Positions 1-7,000 of a stretch of 14,977 bases of DNA are shown here, in pieces. The position numbers and the translations under genes are program-made. Each line of letters starts with the position of its first letter. Position 1 is the stretch's first letter. Source of the stretch: Actinomycetota bacterium. Its GTDB lineage: Bacteria; Actinomycetota; Acidimicrobiia; Acidimicrobiales; SZUA-35. Under the pieces are notes generated by a model. It did not search any database and was not told the DNA's origin. It was given only the letters and a program-made list of their open reading frames with translations. The stretch lies in the NCBI GenBank assembly GCA_027730885.1, contig JAQCHM010000034.1, forward strand, positions 1 through 14,977. Direction: 5' to 3'.

Positions 1-494
1 TCGGCTGCAAGGTCGGCCCAACCGCAACGGCCGCCGACGTGCTCGGCCTCTGCGAGGCCCTCAACCCCGATCGCGAACCCGGGCGTCTGACCCTCATCGC
101 CCGGATGGGTGCCGGCAAGGTGGTCGAATGCCTCACGCCGCTCCTCGAAGCGGTACGGGACGCCGGCCACCCCGTTGTCTGGGCGTGCGATCCCATGCAC
201 GGCAACACCTTCACCGCAGAGTCCGGCTACAAGACTCGACACTTCGATGACGTCGTGGCCGAAGTATCGGGCTTCTTCGCGGCACACGCAGCCGCCGGCA
301 CCTGGCCGGGCGGGATCCACGTCGAACTCACCGGCGACGACGTGACCGAGTGTCTCGGCGGCGCCGAGGGGGTCAACGACGCGGACTTGGGTCGGCGCTA
401 CGAGACGATGTGCGATCCGAGGCTCAACGGTCGACAGGGCCTCGACTTGGCCTTCCGCGTGGCCGAACTACTCTCGGCCAACGCGGGTCGGTAA
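1..494 (+). CDS. aroG: 3-deoxy-7-phosphoheptulonate (DAHP) synthase, class II, C-terminal part
   Basis: This enzyme condenses phosphoenolpyruvate with erythrose 4-phosphate, the first step of the shikimate pathway to aromatic amino acids, in the cytoplasm. The gene enters from the left edge; reading begins at base 3 and ends at TAA 492-494, leaving about 163 C-terminal residues of a family usually near 450-470. Visible class II hallmarks, in order, are KVGPTAT near the edge, NPDREPGRLTLIARMGAGKV, the active-site stretch CDPMHGNT, and GGIHVELTGDDVTECLGG near the C-terminus. An ATG at base 39 lies inside the conserved core and is not the start. The gene converges on the microprotein/VWA genes, with a hairpin between them. 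The class II assignment is confident; the symbol follows actinobacterial use. Confidence 0.95.
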   Translation, partial: GCKVGPTATAADVLGLCEALNPDREPGRLTLIARMGAGKVVECLTPLLEAVRDAGHPVVWACDPMHGNTFTAESGYKTRHFDDVVAEVSGFFAAHAAAGTWPGGIHVELTGDDVTECLGGAEGVNDADLGRRYETMCDPRLNGRQGLDLAFRVAELLSANAGR

Positions 495-498
495 GCGA

Positions 499-521
499 TT
501 GGTCGGCGATCAGCCGGCCAA
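499..521. terminator. Hairpin between convergent genes, possible bidirectional terminator
   Basis: Arms TTGGTCGGC (499-507) and GCCGGCCAA (513-521) pair over nine positions, one of them a G-U type pair, around a five-base loop. It starts five bases after the DAHP synthase stop and contains the stop codon of the opposite-strand microprotein gene. Neither strand has a following T-run, so it is not a textbook intrinsic terminator, but position and symmetry suit a convergent-gene stop or an mRNA-end stabiliser. Confidence 0.45.
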
Positions 522-608
522 CGCCATCATCACCGGGAGGGCGACGAGGACGAACGCCGCGACCACGGCGAAGATCACGGCCAGGCGTTGTGATCGGCGA
601 GATGCCAT
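510..608 (-). CDS. Probable 32-residue single-pass membrane microprotein
   Basis: A 32-codon frame starts with ATG at 608-606 and ends with TGA at 512-510. The translation begins MASRRSQR, a basic N-terminus, continues with an unbroken hydrophobic run (LAVIFAVVAAFVLVALPVMM) and ends MALAG. This is the pattern of a single transmembrane helix with the N-terminus inside. It lies 32 bases after the VWA stop on the same strand, so it would be the last gene of the MoxR-VWA operon. The Shine-Dalgarno match is weak, and the start lies in a small tandem repeat. I recognise no family. A role as a membrane tether or partner of the VWA/MoxR pair is inference only; it could also be a chance frame. Confidence 0.45.
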   Translation of the reverse strand: MASRRSQRLAVIFAVVAAFVLVALPVMMALAG

Positions 609-644
609 CTCAGGCCAGACCCATCTCAGACGAGCCCATATCAG
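605..644. repeat. Three imperfect tandem 15-16 bp repeats at the VWA stop codon
   Basis: The nine-mer CCATCTCAG occurs at 605-613 and 621-629, and as CCATATCAG at 636-644, with offsets of 16 and 15 bases. Read on the minus strand each copy contains TGA. The first TGA met is the VWA stop codon, and the last copy carries the ATG of the microprotein. The pattern looks like local duplication by slippage, or a short cluster of binding sites. Confidence 0.7.
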
Positions 645-2134
645 ACGAGGTTGTCGACGAACTTCTCGAGCTGGCGGAGGTTGCGGACCTCGAACACACC
701 GTCGCAGTGAGCGCCGTACTCACCGACGATCGAGTCGCCGGTATCCCAGTAGGCCTTGGGTTCGGGGTTCAGCCAGAACAGCTTGCGGGCCTTCTGGTTG
801 ATCTCCTTCATGATCCAAGCCTGTGAAGCGTGATAGTTGTTGCGAGCGTCGCCCAACACCATGACGGTGCTCTTGGAGCTGATCTCCTTGCCGTAGTTGT
901 CCCAGAACACCTCGAGTGCGTGCCCGTAATCAGAGTGGCCGTCCACCCAGACCACGTCGGCCTCGGTGTTGACCCGGTGCACGGCCTGGGTGATGTCGTC
1001 GACGCCTTCGAAGAACTTCGTGACCTCGTCGAGGCCGTCGATGAAGACGAAGGCCCGAACCTTGCTGAACTGGCCACTGATGGCATACACGAGGTGCAGG
1101 GTGAATCGGGCAAAGGCCGCGACCGACCCGGAGATGTCGGCCACCACCATGATCTCGGGCTTCGCCGGCCGGGGATGGCGAAAGACGAGCTCGGCGGGAA
1201 CGCCGCCGTAGCTGAGGCTGTGACGCACGGTACGGCGGAAGTCGAGCTGGCCCCGACGCTGGTGGCGACGCTTTCGGGCCAGGCGGACCGCAAGCTTGCG
1301 GGTCAGCGGATAGATGGCCTTGCGGAGGTTGGCCATCTCCTCCCGGCTGGCGTGCATGAAGTCGACGTCCTCGGGCAGCGGCTTGCGCAGGGTCTTGGCC
1401 ATGGCCTCGGCCCCGCGGTCGGCCACCAGACGGCGGCGGATCTCGGCTTCGATCTCCTTCTTCAGCTTGTCGATCCGCGACTCGAACTCGTCGCGCTCGA
1501 GGCGCTCCTCGAGCGACGTCAACTCGCCGGCTTCCTGACGGCTCTGCTCCATGAGCCGCTCCATCATCCCGTCGAGATCGAGATTCCGAAGGGTCCGGTA
1601 GAGGTAGTAGGTCCCGCCGACCGGACGCCCGGGCTCCATCCCCGCATACCGTTTGACGGCCTGGCGGGCGAGCGCCCGCATCAGCTGTTCATCACCCTTC
1701 ATCAAGGCCTGGAACAGGAGCTCGGCCAGCTCCTCGGGCGACAACCCCTGGCCGCCGCCCTCCCCCATGCCCCGTTCGCCGTCCTGGCCCTCTTCGTTCG
1801 GGTCGTAGTCGGGGTTGTCGAACGGGTCGTCGTCGCCGTCACTACCGAGGGAGTACTCCCTGCCCCGGAGGGAGAAGTAGACCTCGAACAGCGTCTCGAA
1901 CGTCTTCCAGTGCGAGTTGTTCTTGACCAGCGTGGCAGCCAGTGCGTACTTGAAGGCGTTGCGGTCCTCGATGGGAATGTGCTTGACCGCGATGGCCGCG
2001 TCGATGTTCTCCGACAACGAAACGGGCAGACCAGCGGTCCGGAGGTCCTGAACGAAACCCTGCAGCAGTTCGAAGAGGGTGTCGGTGGATTCGATGCGAT
2101 CGGCGGTCGCTCCGTTGGCCGCGGCGGGGGTCAT
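641..2134 (-). CDS. CoxE-type von Willebrand factor A (VWA) domain protein
   Basis: This 497-residue cytoplasmic protein has no signal peptide or membrane segment. The N-terminal 95 residues are helical. Residues 98-130 are an acidic, Gly-rich low-complexity linker, followed by helical, highly charged sequence to about 290. A C-terminal VWA domain begins near residue 327: VVADISGS gives the metal-site motif D333-x-S335-x-S337, and LGDARNNYH supplies the late acidic residue D429. Proteins of this CoxE-like class work with MoxR AAA+ ATPases as a metal-dependent adaptor in assembling or activating protein complexes. The partner gene is immediately upstream: the MoxR stop and this ATG share one base (TGATG), so translation is probably coupled. 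The target complex is unknown; no CO dehydrogenase genes are in the window, so carbon monoxide use should not be assumed. Confidence 0.9.
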   Translation of the reverse strand: MTPAAANGATADRIESTDTLFELLQGFVQDLRTAGLPVSLSENIDAAIAVKHIPIEDRNAFKYALAATLVKNNSHWKTFETLFEVYFSLRGREYSLGSDGDDDPFDNPDYDPNEEGQDGERGMGEGGGQGLSPEELAELLFQALMKGDEQLMRALARQAVKRYAGMEPGRPVGGTYYLYRTLRNLDLDGMMERLMEQSRQEAGELTSLEERLERDEFESRIDKLKKEIEAEIRRRLVADRGAEAMAKTLRKPLPEDVDFMHASREEMANLRKAIYPLTRKLAVRLARKRRHQRRGQLDFRRTVRHSLSYGGVPAELVFRHPRPAKPEIMVVADISGSVAAFARFTLHLVYAISGQFSKVRAFVFIDGLDEVTKFFEGVDDITQAVHRVNTEADVVWVDGHSDYGHALEVFWDNYGKEISSKSTVMVLGDARNNYHASQAWIMKEINQKARKLFWLNPEPKAYWDTGDSIVGEYGAHCDGVFEVRNLRQLEKFVDNLV

Positions 2135-3015
2135 CAGCTACCTGATGCCTGGAAGTGAGCTGCCGAGTTGGAGCTGTACTCCTTGACCACCTTGTCGATG
2201 TCGCTCCGGTACTTCAGGAGGATGCTGGCGGTGTTGATGGCGTCCTGCTCGGTGATCTTCTCGATGCCGAGGAGGATGAGGGTGCGAGCCCAGTCGATGG
2301 TCTCGGAGACCGACGGGGCCTTCTTCAGTTCGAGCTGGCGGATCGAGCGCACGATTCGGGCCACTTGGTCGGCCAGGTTGTCGGTGATGTCCGGGACCTT
2401 GGTGAGCACGATCTGCTTCTCGCGGGCCAAGTCGGGGTAGTCGAGGTGAAGGAACAGGCACCGGCGCTTGAGGGCCTCGGACAGCTCGCGGGTGCTGTTG
2501 GAGGTGAGGAAGACCAGCGGGATCTGCTTGGCCTCGAGGGTACCGAGCTCTGGAATCGACACCTGGTAGTCGAGCAGGAGCGCCTCGGTCTCGACCTCGA
2601 CACGGTCGACTTCGTCGATGAGCAGCACGACCGGGTCATCGGCCCGGATCGCCTCGAGGAGCGGACGCTCGAGCAGGAACTCGTTGCTGAAGATGTCCTC
2701 CTGCACGTCGTCCCACTCGACCCCGTCGCCTTCGGCCTGGATGCGCAGCAGCTGCTTCTTGTAGTTCCACTCGTAGAGCGCCTTGGCCTCGTCCAGCCCT
2801 TCGTAGCACTGCAGGCGGATGAGGCGAGCGCCGGTCATCTCCGCGTTCGACTTGGCCCGCTGGGTCTTGCCGGTACCGGCCGGGCCCTCGATGAGGACGG
2901 GCTTGCCCAGCCGATCTGCCAGATAGGCGATGCCGGCGATCGAATCGTCGGAGAGATAATCGACCTGGGCCAGGCCTTCGCGGACGGCTTCGACGGATTC
3001 GAAACGATGAGTCAT
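2134..3015 (-). CDS. MoxR-family AAA+ ATPase
   Basis: This 293-residue cytoplasmic AAA+ ATPase is predicted to use ATP hydrolysis, as a hexamer, to remodel or insert cofactors into a client complex together with its VWA partner. Visible motifs are Walker A GPAGTGKT (residues 44-51), Walker B VLLIDEVD (130-137), sensor-1-like TSNSTREL (171-178), and the arginine-rich EALKRRC segment (180-186). Length and order fit the MoxR/CoxD class. I chose ATG 3015-3013 rather than an in-frame GTG at 3024 because a TACGGT -10 box ends exactly seven bases before this ATG, which would put the transcript start on its A and leave the GTG outside the mRNA. It is first in an operon with the overlapping VWA gene and diverges from the CbxX-type ATPase gene. 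Confidence 0.92.
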   Translation of the reverse strand: MTHRFESVEAVREGLAQVDYLSDDSIAGIAYLADRLGKPVLIEGPAGTGKTQRAKSNAEMTGARLIRLQCYEGLDEAKALYEWNYKKQLLRIQAEGDGVEWDDVQEDIFSNEFLLERPLLEAIRADDPVVLLIDEVDRVEVETEALLLDYQVSIPELGTLEAKQIPLVFLTSNSTRELSEALKRRCLFLHLDYPDLAREKQIVLTKVPDITDNLADQVARIVRSIRQLELKKAPSVSETIDWARTLILLGIEKITEQDAINTASILLKYRSDIDKVVKEYSSNSAAHFQASGS

Positions 3016-3022
3016 AGCGCAC

Positions 3023-3028
3023 ACCGTA
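3023..3028 (-). promoter_or_regulatory. Leaderless -10 box for the MoxR-VWA operon
   Basis: On the minus strand TACGGT fits the actinobacterial TANNNT -10 pattern. Exactly seven bases (3022-3016) separate it from the ATG at 3015, the spacing expected when transcription starts on the first base of the start codon. There is no good TTGACA-like -35; that position is occupied by the palindrome at 3046-3066. Confidence 0.6.
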
Positions 3029-3045
3029 CAAGGACCTCTCCCCTA

Positions 3046-3066
3046 CTTGTGAAATCGGTTCACGAG
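3046..3066. promoter_or_regulatory. 21-bp operator-like palindrome between divergent operons
   Basis: Arms CTTGTGAA (3046-3053) and TTCACGAG (3059-3066) are inverted copies matching at seven of eight positions around a five-base centre (3054-3058). The centre, 3056, is 41 bases from the inferred MoxR transcript start and about 33 from the start of the opposite gene, so it covers the -35 region of both. That placement suits an activator, or a repressor that controls both operons. The regulator is not in the window. Confidence 0.5.
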
Positions 3067-3073
3067 GCCCGGC

Positions 3074-3079
3074 TAGCAT
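3074..3079 (+). promoter_or_regulatory. -10 box for the CbxX-type ATPase / murJ genes
   Basis: TAGCAT fits TANNNT and ends nine bases before the ATG at 3089, implying a 5' leader of about zero to three bases. The nearby sequence has no convincing -35 hexamer and no Shine-Dalgarno, which supports near-leaderless expression. The same TAGCAT recurs before pspA. Confidence 0.5.
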
Positions 3080-3088
3080 CGGCCCGGC

Positions 3089-4519
3089 ATGAATCGCTCT
3101 CGCCCCACCGGATCCCCCGATGGCCTCGACCGGGGCCTGACCGAGGCCGTCGATCGGTTCGTAGACGGAGTGGGCGAGGCGTTGCGGACGGCGGCGCTCG
3201 GCACGAGCGTCGACGCGGACCGTCTCCGCCGGGACGCGACGGTCGAAGCGTTCAACCTCGCAACAGCGTGCGTCGATGCCGATGCACGCCGCACCGACGA
3301 CGAGCTCTGGGCCCTCATCGCGGCGTTCTCCCGGCACCAGCTGATCCCGGCTGCTGCGACGCCGGCCAACCTACGGGATGGCTCGTTGGTGGACGGGCGC
3401 CACTCGTGGCTCACCGAGCCGTCGGCGCTCTTCCGGACCCTCGCCGACGTCGACCGGTCCCGGGGCACCGACTTCGCTCGGCGCTACTACGACGAAGCGA
3501 TGGCGCTCGCCCACATGGTGGCGTCGCTCGATCGTTATCCCTCGCACGACGAACTGGCGGCCATCGTGGCCTTCCAAAGGCTCCTCCTCGCCTCGTTGCC
3601 GGCGAAGCCGACAGCCACGCCTGCCGGCGGCACCGTGCCAGGCGCGTCTGCAAAGGCGCCGGCCGCTCCGGAGCCGATGCGCCAGGAAGATCCGCCGGAA
3701 CCGTTGGAGAATCTGCTGGCCGAGCTCGAGGGGCTGATCGGCCTCGCAGCGGTCAAGGAAGAGGTCCGACTCCTCAGCGCCCTCCTGCGCGTGCAGAAGC
3801 TGCGTCAGGCACGCGGCCTCCCGGTAGTCGACAGCACCAAGCACCTGGTGTTCAGCGGAAACCCCGGCACGGGCAAGACCACCGTCGCCCGCCTGCTTGC
3901 CGGCATCTACCGGACGCTGGGAGTCGTGGAACGCGGCCATCTGACCGAAGTCGACCGGGCGGGGCTCGTCGCCGGGTTCGTCGGCCAGACTGCCACCAAG
4001 GTCGGAGAAGTGTTCGAAGCCGCGGACGGAGGGGTCCTCCTCATCGACGAGGCGTACTCGCTCATTCGCGGCGGCGAGAAGGACTTCAGCCGCGAGGCCA
4101 TCGATGCCATCGTGAAACAGGTCGAGGACCGGAGGGACTCGCTCGTCGTCATCCTGGCCGACTATCCGAAGGAAATGGCCGAACTGGTCAGTGCCAACCC
4201 CGGCTTCCGAAGCCGCTTCCCCAAGACCATCCTCTTCCCCGACTACACCGACACCGAGCTGTTGCAGATTCTCCGGCTCACCACGCGCAAGAGCGGCTAC
4301 GAGCTCACGCCCGAGGCCGTCGAGGCCGCGCTGGCCTGGTTCGGTTCCCATGATCGCGGCCACGGGTTCGGCAACGGTCGGCTGGCCCGCAACCTGTTCG
4401 AAGGAGCCGTCGCCCGACACGCCGAACGCCTGACGGACGTCGTCGAGCCGGCCGATCAGCAGCTGACGGTGCTCGAGGTCCACGACATCGCGACCGTGCC
4501 AGTGGGCGGCACGACTTGA
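3089..4519 (+). CDS. CbxX/CfqX-type AAA+ ATPase with N-terminal helical (TerB-like?) region
   Basis: This 476-residue cytoplasmic protein is one of the CbxX/SpoVK/EccA-type AAA+ ATPases, which remodel partner proteins by threading them through a hexamer pore. The AAA domain fills about 205-450: AELEGLIGLAAVKEEV (211-226), Walker A SGNPGTGKTT (256-265), pore-loop-like FVGQTATK (297-304), Walker B VLLIDEAYSL (316-325) and the arginine-finger segment FRSRFP (373-378). Residues about 15-170 are helical and seem to hold two similar acidic helix pairs, near FNLATACVDADARRTDDEL (55-73) and AMALAHMVASLDRYPSHDEL (137-156), recalling TerB-like folds. A Pro/Ala linker (171-205) follows. The terminal TGA overlaps the murJ start by four bases. 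The client is unknown; coupling to MurJ suggests an envelope role, which is inference. Confidence 0.88.
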   Translation: MNRSRPTGSPDGLDRGLTEAVDRFVDGVGEALRTAALGTSVDADRLRRDATVEAFNLATACVDADARRTDDELWALIAAFSRHQLIPAAATPANLRDGSLVDGRHSWLTEPSALFRTLADVDRSRGTDFARRYYDEAMALAHMVASLDRYPSHDELAAIVAFQRLLLASLPAKPTATPAGGTVPGASAKAPAAPEPMRQEDPPEPLENLLAELEGLIGLAAVKEEVRLLSALLRVQKLRQARGLPVVDSTKHLVFSGNPGTGKTTVARLLAGIYRTLGVVERGHLTEVDRAGLVAGFVGQTATKVGEVFEAADGGVLLIDEAYSLIRGGEKDFSREAIDAIVKQVEDRRDSLVVILADYPKEMAELVSANPGFRSRFPKTILFPDYTDTELLQILRLTTRKSGYELTPEAVEAALAWFGSHDRGHGFGNGRLARNLFEGAVARHAERLTDVVEPADQQLTVLEVHDIATVPVGGTT

Positions 4520-6171
4520 GCAAGGCCGAGAACCGAAGCGACGCCAACAACGTAGCGGCGGCCATTCTGCTCAGCCGCGTGTTCGGCCTGCTTCGTGAGG
4601 CCTTCATCGGAGCGACGCTCGGCCTCACGGCCGCGGCCGTCGCCTTCCGGTTGGCGATGCGCATCCCCAACATCATCCAGAACCTCTTGGGTGAGGGCGC
4701 CCTCGGCGCCTCGTTCGTGCCGGTGTACGCGCGTCTCCTCGAGGATGAGAACGACATCGAGGCTCGGAGGGTCGCCGGCGGGGTGCTCGGGTTCCTGCTC
4801 GCGGTCATCGCCGCCACCGTGGCCGGCATCGTGCTCGCCGCCGGGCCGCTGGTCTCCGTACTCGGTGCCGGACTCGATCCGGACACTCAAGATCTCGCCA
4901 CATCGCTGACCCGGATCACCGCGGCGGGCGTCGGGTTGCTGGGCGTGTCGGCGTGGTCGCTCGCCATCCTCAACTCCCACCGCCAGTACTTCCTCGGGTA
5001 CGCCGCGCCCGTTGCCTGGAACGTCGTCCAGATCGGCCTTCTCGGAACCGTCGCCGTGTTCGGCCTGGCCGAGACGGGCCCCGACGGAGCAACAGATCAC
5101 CAGAAGCTTGCAACGTGGCTCGCCCTCGCCGTGCTCGTCGGCAGCGCCCTGCAGCTGGGCGTCATGCTTCCGCGAGTCGCCGCTTTGACCGATCACGTGC
5201 TGCCCCACCTGGGGCGCGAAGGCGAGACCGGCACCGTGCTCCGCCGGTTCCTCCCCGCAGTCGGAGCCCGCGGAGTCGTCCAGCTCTCGGGATTCATCGA
5301 CCTCTTCCTCGCCGGGCTGCTGGCATCGGGCGCTGTCGCGCTGCTTTCGCTGGTGCAACCGCTCTACCTGCTACCGATCAGCGTCTTCGGCTTCAGCGTC
5401 GCCACCACCGAACTGACCGAGATGTCACGACAGTCGGCCAAGACCAGCGCGCTCGCGCGCCGGGTGGGCATCGGTCTGCGGAAGGTCACACTGGCCGCCG
5501 GGGTGTGCACCGCGATCTTCGCGTTCGGCGGCGACGAAATCGCCCAGGCCCTCTACCGATGGCCCAGCCAGCTGTTGGGCACAGACCTGCTGAACTCCGA
5601 CCAGAACCGGGTAATCGGCCTGACGCTCGCGGCCTACGCACTGGCGTTACCGGCATCGATGTCGGCCCGGATCAGTCAGAATGCGTTGTTTGCGTTGGGC
5701 GACACCCGCACGCCGGCTCGGATAGCGCTCGTTCGTCTCGTGGCGATGGTCGTGGCGTCGGTCCTCTTCATGTTCCAGCTCGATCGACTCGAGATGGTCG
5801 ACGGCGTGGTGCGCGGTTGGGGTGACCTTCCCCACTGGGCCTTCTGGGAGCCGCTGCCGACGGCCGCTCGCCACATCGAGGGTCAGGCGAGGCTCGGCCC
5901 CATCGGGTTGGGTGTCGGCGCGCTCTGCGCCTCCTCGACCGAGTGGCTCCTGCTCCGCCGTGCGCTCGAGCAGCAACTCCGCCGACCGGTCTCCTCCGGG
6001 ATGGCTTTTCCCGTGTTCGCTGCGTCACTCGGTGCGGGGGTCTGTGTCTGGCTCGTCGCCTCGTTCAGCGCTCTGCCCGGGCCACTCGGCGCCGTTGCCG
6101 TCGGCGTCGTCGGACTCGCTGCCTACATCGGTCTGCTGCGTTTCCAAGGCCTCAAACCGCTTACCCCCTGA
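4516..6171 (+). CDS. murJ: Lipid II flippase MurJ (MviN family)
   Basis: MurJ moves the peptidoglycan precursor lipid II across the cytoplasmic membrane. The 551-residue product is strongly hydrophobic along its length, with about 13-14 likely membrane helices. Its N-terminal portion carries family hallmarks: LLSRVFGLLREAFIGATLG, then RIPNIIQNLLGEGALGASFVPVYARLL. The inner part ALPASMSARISQNALFALGDTRTPAR matches the conserved mid-protein region (ArtpapyALgDTrtP type). The start is TTG at 4516-4518, overlapping the upstream TGA (4517-4519) as TTGA; the first residues, SKAENRSDANNVAAAI, fit the usual cytoplasmic N-terminus, and no better start exists downstream before the first helix. Expression is therefore probably coupled to the AAA+ gene. 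No long cytoplasmic C-terminal extension of the mycobacterial MviN kind is present. Confidence 0.95.
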   Translation: MSKAENRSDANNVAAAILLSRVFGLLREAFIGATLGLTAAAVAFRLAMRIPNIIQNLLGEGALGASFVPVYARLLEDENDIEARRVAGGVLGFLLAVIAATVAGIVLAAGPLVSVLGAGLDPDTQDLATSLTRITAAGVGLLGVSAWSLAILNSHRQYFLGYAAPVAWNVVQIGLLGTVAVFGLAETGPDGATDHQKLATWLALAVLVGSALQLGVMLPRVAALTDHVLPHLGREGETGTVLRRFLPAVGARGVVQLSGFIDLFLAGLLASGAVALLSLVQPLYLLPISVFGFSVATTELTEMSRQSAKTSALARRVGIGLRKVTLAAGVCTAIFAFGGDEIAQALYRWPSQLLGTDLLNSDQNRVIGLTLAAYALALPASMSARISQNALFALGDTRTPARIALVRLVAMVVASVLFMFQLDRLEMVDGVVRGWGDLPHWAFWEPLPTAARHIEGQARLGPIGLGVGALCASSTEWLLLRRALEQQLRRPVSSGMAFPVFAASLGAGVCVWLVASFSALPGPLGAVAVGVVGLAAYIGLLRFQGLKPLTP

Positions 6172-6187
6172 CCCGGCCTCCATCGGT

Positions 6188-6193
6188 TAGCAT
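6188..6193 (+). promoter_or_regulatory. Candidate leaderless -10 box for pspA
   Basis: TAGCAT lies six bases before the pspA ATG at 6200, in the 28-base gap after murJ. The spacing suits transcription starting at or next to the ATG. The intervening CGAGGG could instead act as a short Shine-Dalgarno for a murJ-pspA read-through transcript, so both modes are possible. Confidence 0.45.
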
Positions 6194-6199
6194 CGAGGG

Positions 6200-6979
6200 A
6201 TGTTCAAGCTGATGAACCGCTGGTGGAAGTACATGACCGCGAAGCTCACGGGCACCTTCAACGAGAAGGCTGACCCCAAGGTGCAGCTCGAGCAAGCCAT
6301 TCAAGAGGCTCACGATCAACACCGTCGCCTCAAAGAACAGGCGGCCAACGTGATCGCCAACCAGAAGCAGACCGAGATCCGACTCAACCGCACCATGGAG
6401 GAGTACGAGAAGGTCGCAGGCAACGCCAAGCAGGCAGTGCTCATGGCCGACGAGGCCCAAAAGCGCAGCGACGCGGCCAAGACAACCGAGTACACCGCAG
6501 CGGCCGAGTCGTTCGCCAACCGCATGATCGCCCTGGAGAACGAGGTCGAAGATATGAAATCGCTCCATCTGCAGGCGTCCCAGGCAGCCGACCAGGCGAA
6601 GTCGGCGGTCAACCAGAACTCCTCCATGCTCCAGCGCAAGCTCGCCGAACGTCAGCAACTGTTGTCCCAGCTCGACCAGGCCAAGATGCAGGAGCAACTC
6701 AACAAGGCGATGGCGTCTCTGTCCGAGACGGTCGGCGACGAAGTTCCCACCTTCGACGAGGTCCGGGAGAAGGTCGAATCCCGGTACGCGAAGGCCAAGG
6801 GGATGTCCGAGCTGCAGGGCGCGTCCGTCGAAGGCCGCATGCTCGAGGTCGAGCAGGCTTCCCTCAATGTCGAAGCGCAGGCTCGGCTCAGTGAGATCCG
6901 GGCCCAACTCGGGCTCGACGCCGGCACCGCAGCAGCTCCGGCGGTCGCCGAAGTGCGTGCCCCGGGCGAAGGCGCCTAG
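6200..6979 (+). CDS. pspA: PspA/IM30 (phage shock protein A) family protein
   Basis: This 259-residue peripheral membrane protein belongs to the PspA/Vipp1/ESCRT-III superfamily, which polymerises on stressed membranes and stabilises them. The N-terminal segment FKLMNRWWKYMTAKLTG is an amphipathic membrane-binding helix. ADPKVQLEQAIQEAHDQHRRL follows at the usual hinge, then a continuous charged coiled coil to about residue 215. The Ala-rich end APAVAEVRAPGEGA is probably disordered. GAGG just before the ATG and the TAGCAT box support this start. It follows murJ by 28 bases. The stop is TAG 6977-6979: its TA is the target duplication of the IS630 element and its G is the element's first base. 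The pre-insertion sequence also reads TAG, so the protein is unchanged. No PspBC- or PspF-like partners are visible. Confidence 0.92.
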   Translation: MFKLMNRWWKYMTAKLTGTFNEKADPKVQLEQAIQEAHDQHRRLKEQAANVIANQKQTEIRLNRTMEEYEKVAGNAKQAVLMADEAQKRSDAAKTTEYTAAAESFANRMIALENEVEDMKSLHLQASQAADQAKSAVNQNSSMLQRKLAERQQLLSQLDQAKMQEQLNKAMASLSETVGDEVPTFDEVREKVESRYAKAKGMSELQGASVEGRMLEVEQASLNVEAQARLSEIRAQLGLDAGTAAAPAVAEVRAPGEGA

Positions 6980-7000
6980 TGTCCTGTCAGGTTGGTTCGC
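6977..7000 (+). repeat. Left TA duplication and terminal inverted repeat of the IS
   Basis: TA (6977-6978) is followed by GTGTCCTGTCAG (6979-6990) and continues to 7000. It pairs with the right end at 18 of 22 positions; the mismatches are at repeat positions 6, 13, 14 and 17. The transposase stop codon (6987-6989) lies inside it. Confidence 0.92.

Noticed and set aside
504..516. CGGCGATCAGCCG occurs here and again at 14234-14246.
   Set aside because: A few shared 13-mers are expected by chance in 15 kb of high-GC sequence; the contexts differ, so I do not treat it as a repeat family.
641..3015. The MoxR-VWA pair as part of a carbon monoxide dehydrogenase or an anti-phage system.
   Set aside because: No coxLMS, nuclease or other defence genes are nearby; MoxR-VWA pairs serve many complexes, so neither role is supported.
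3016..3024. GTG at 3024 as the MoxR start.
   Set aside because: It overlaps the -10 box and would lie upstream of the inferred leaderless transcript start; ATG 3015 is better placed.
2155..4353. A 732-codon open frame on the plus strand, with other long frames opposite real genes (830-2158, 8371-9399, 10216-11037, 11194-12288 on plus; 3371-4483 and 4456-5358 on minus).
   Set aside because: All lie antisense to, or in other frames of, genes with clear family motifs; their translations are Arg/Pro/Gly/Val-rich shadows typical of high-GC DNA.
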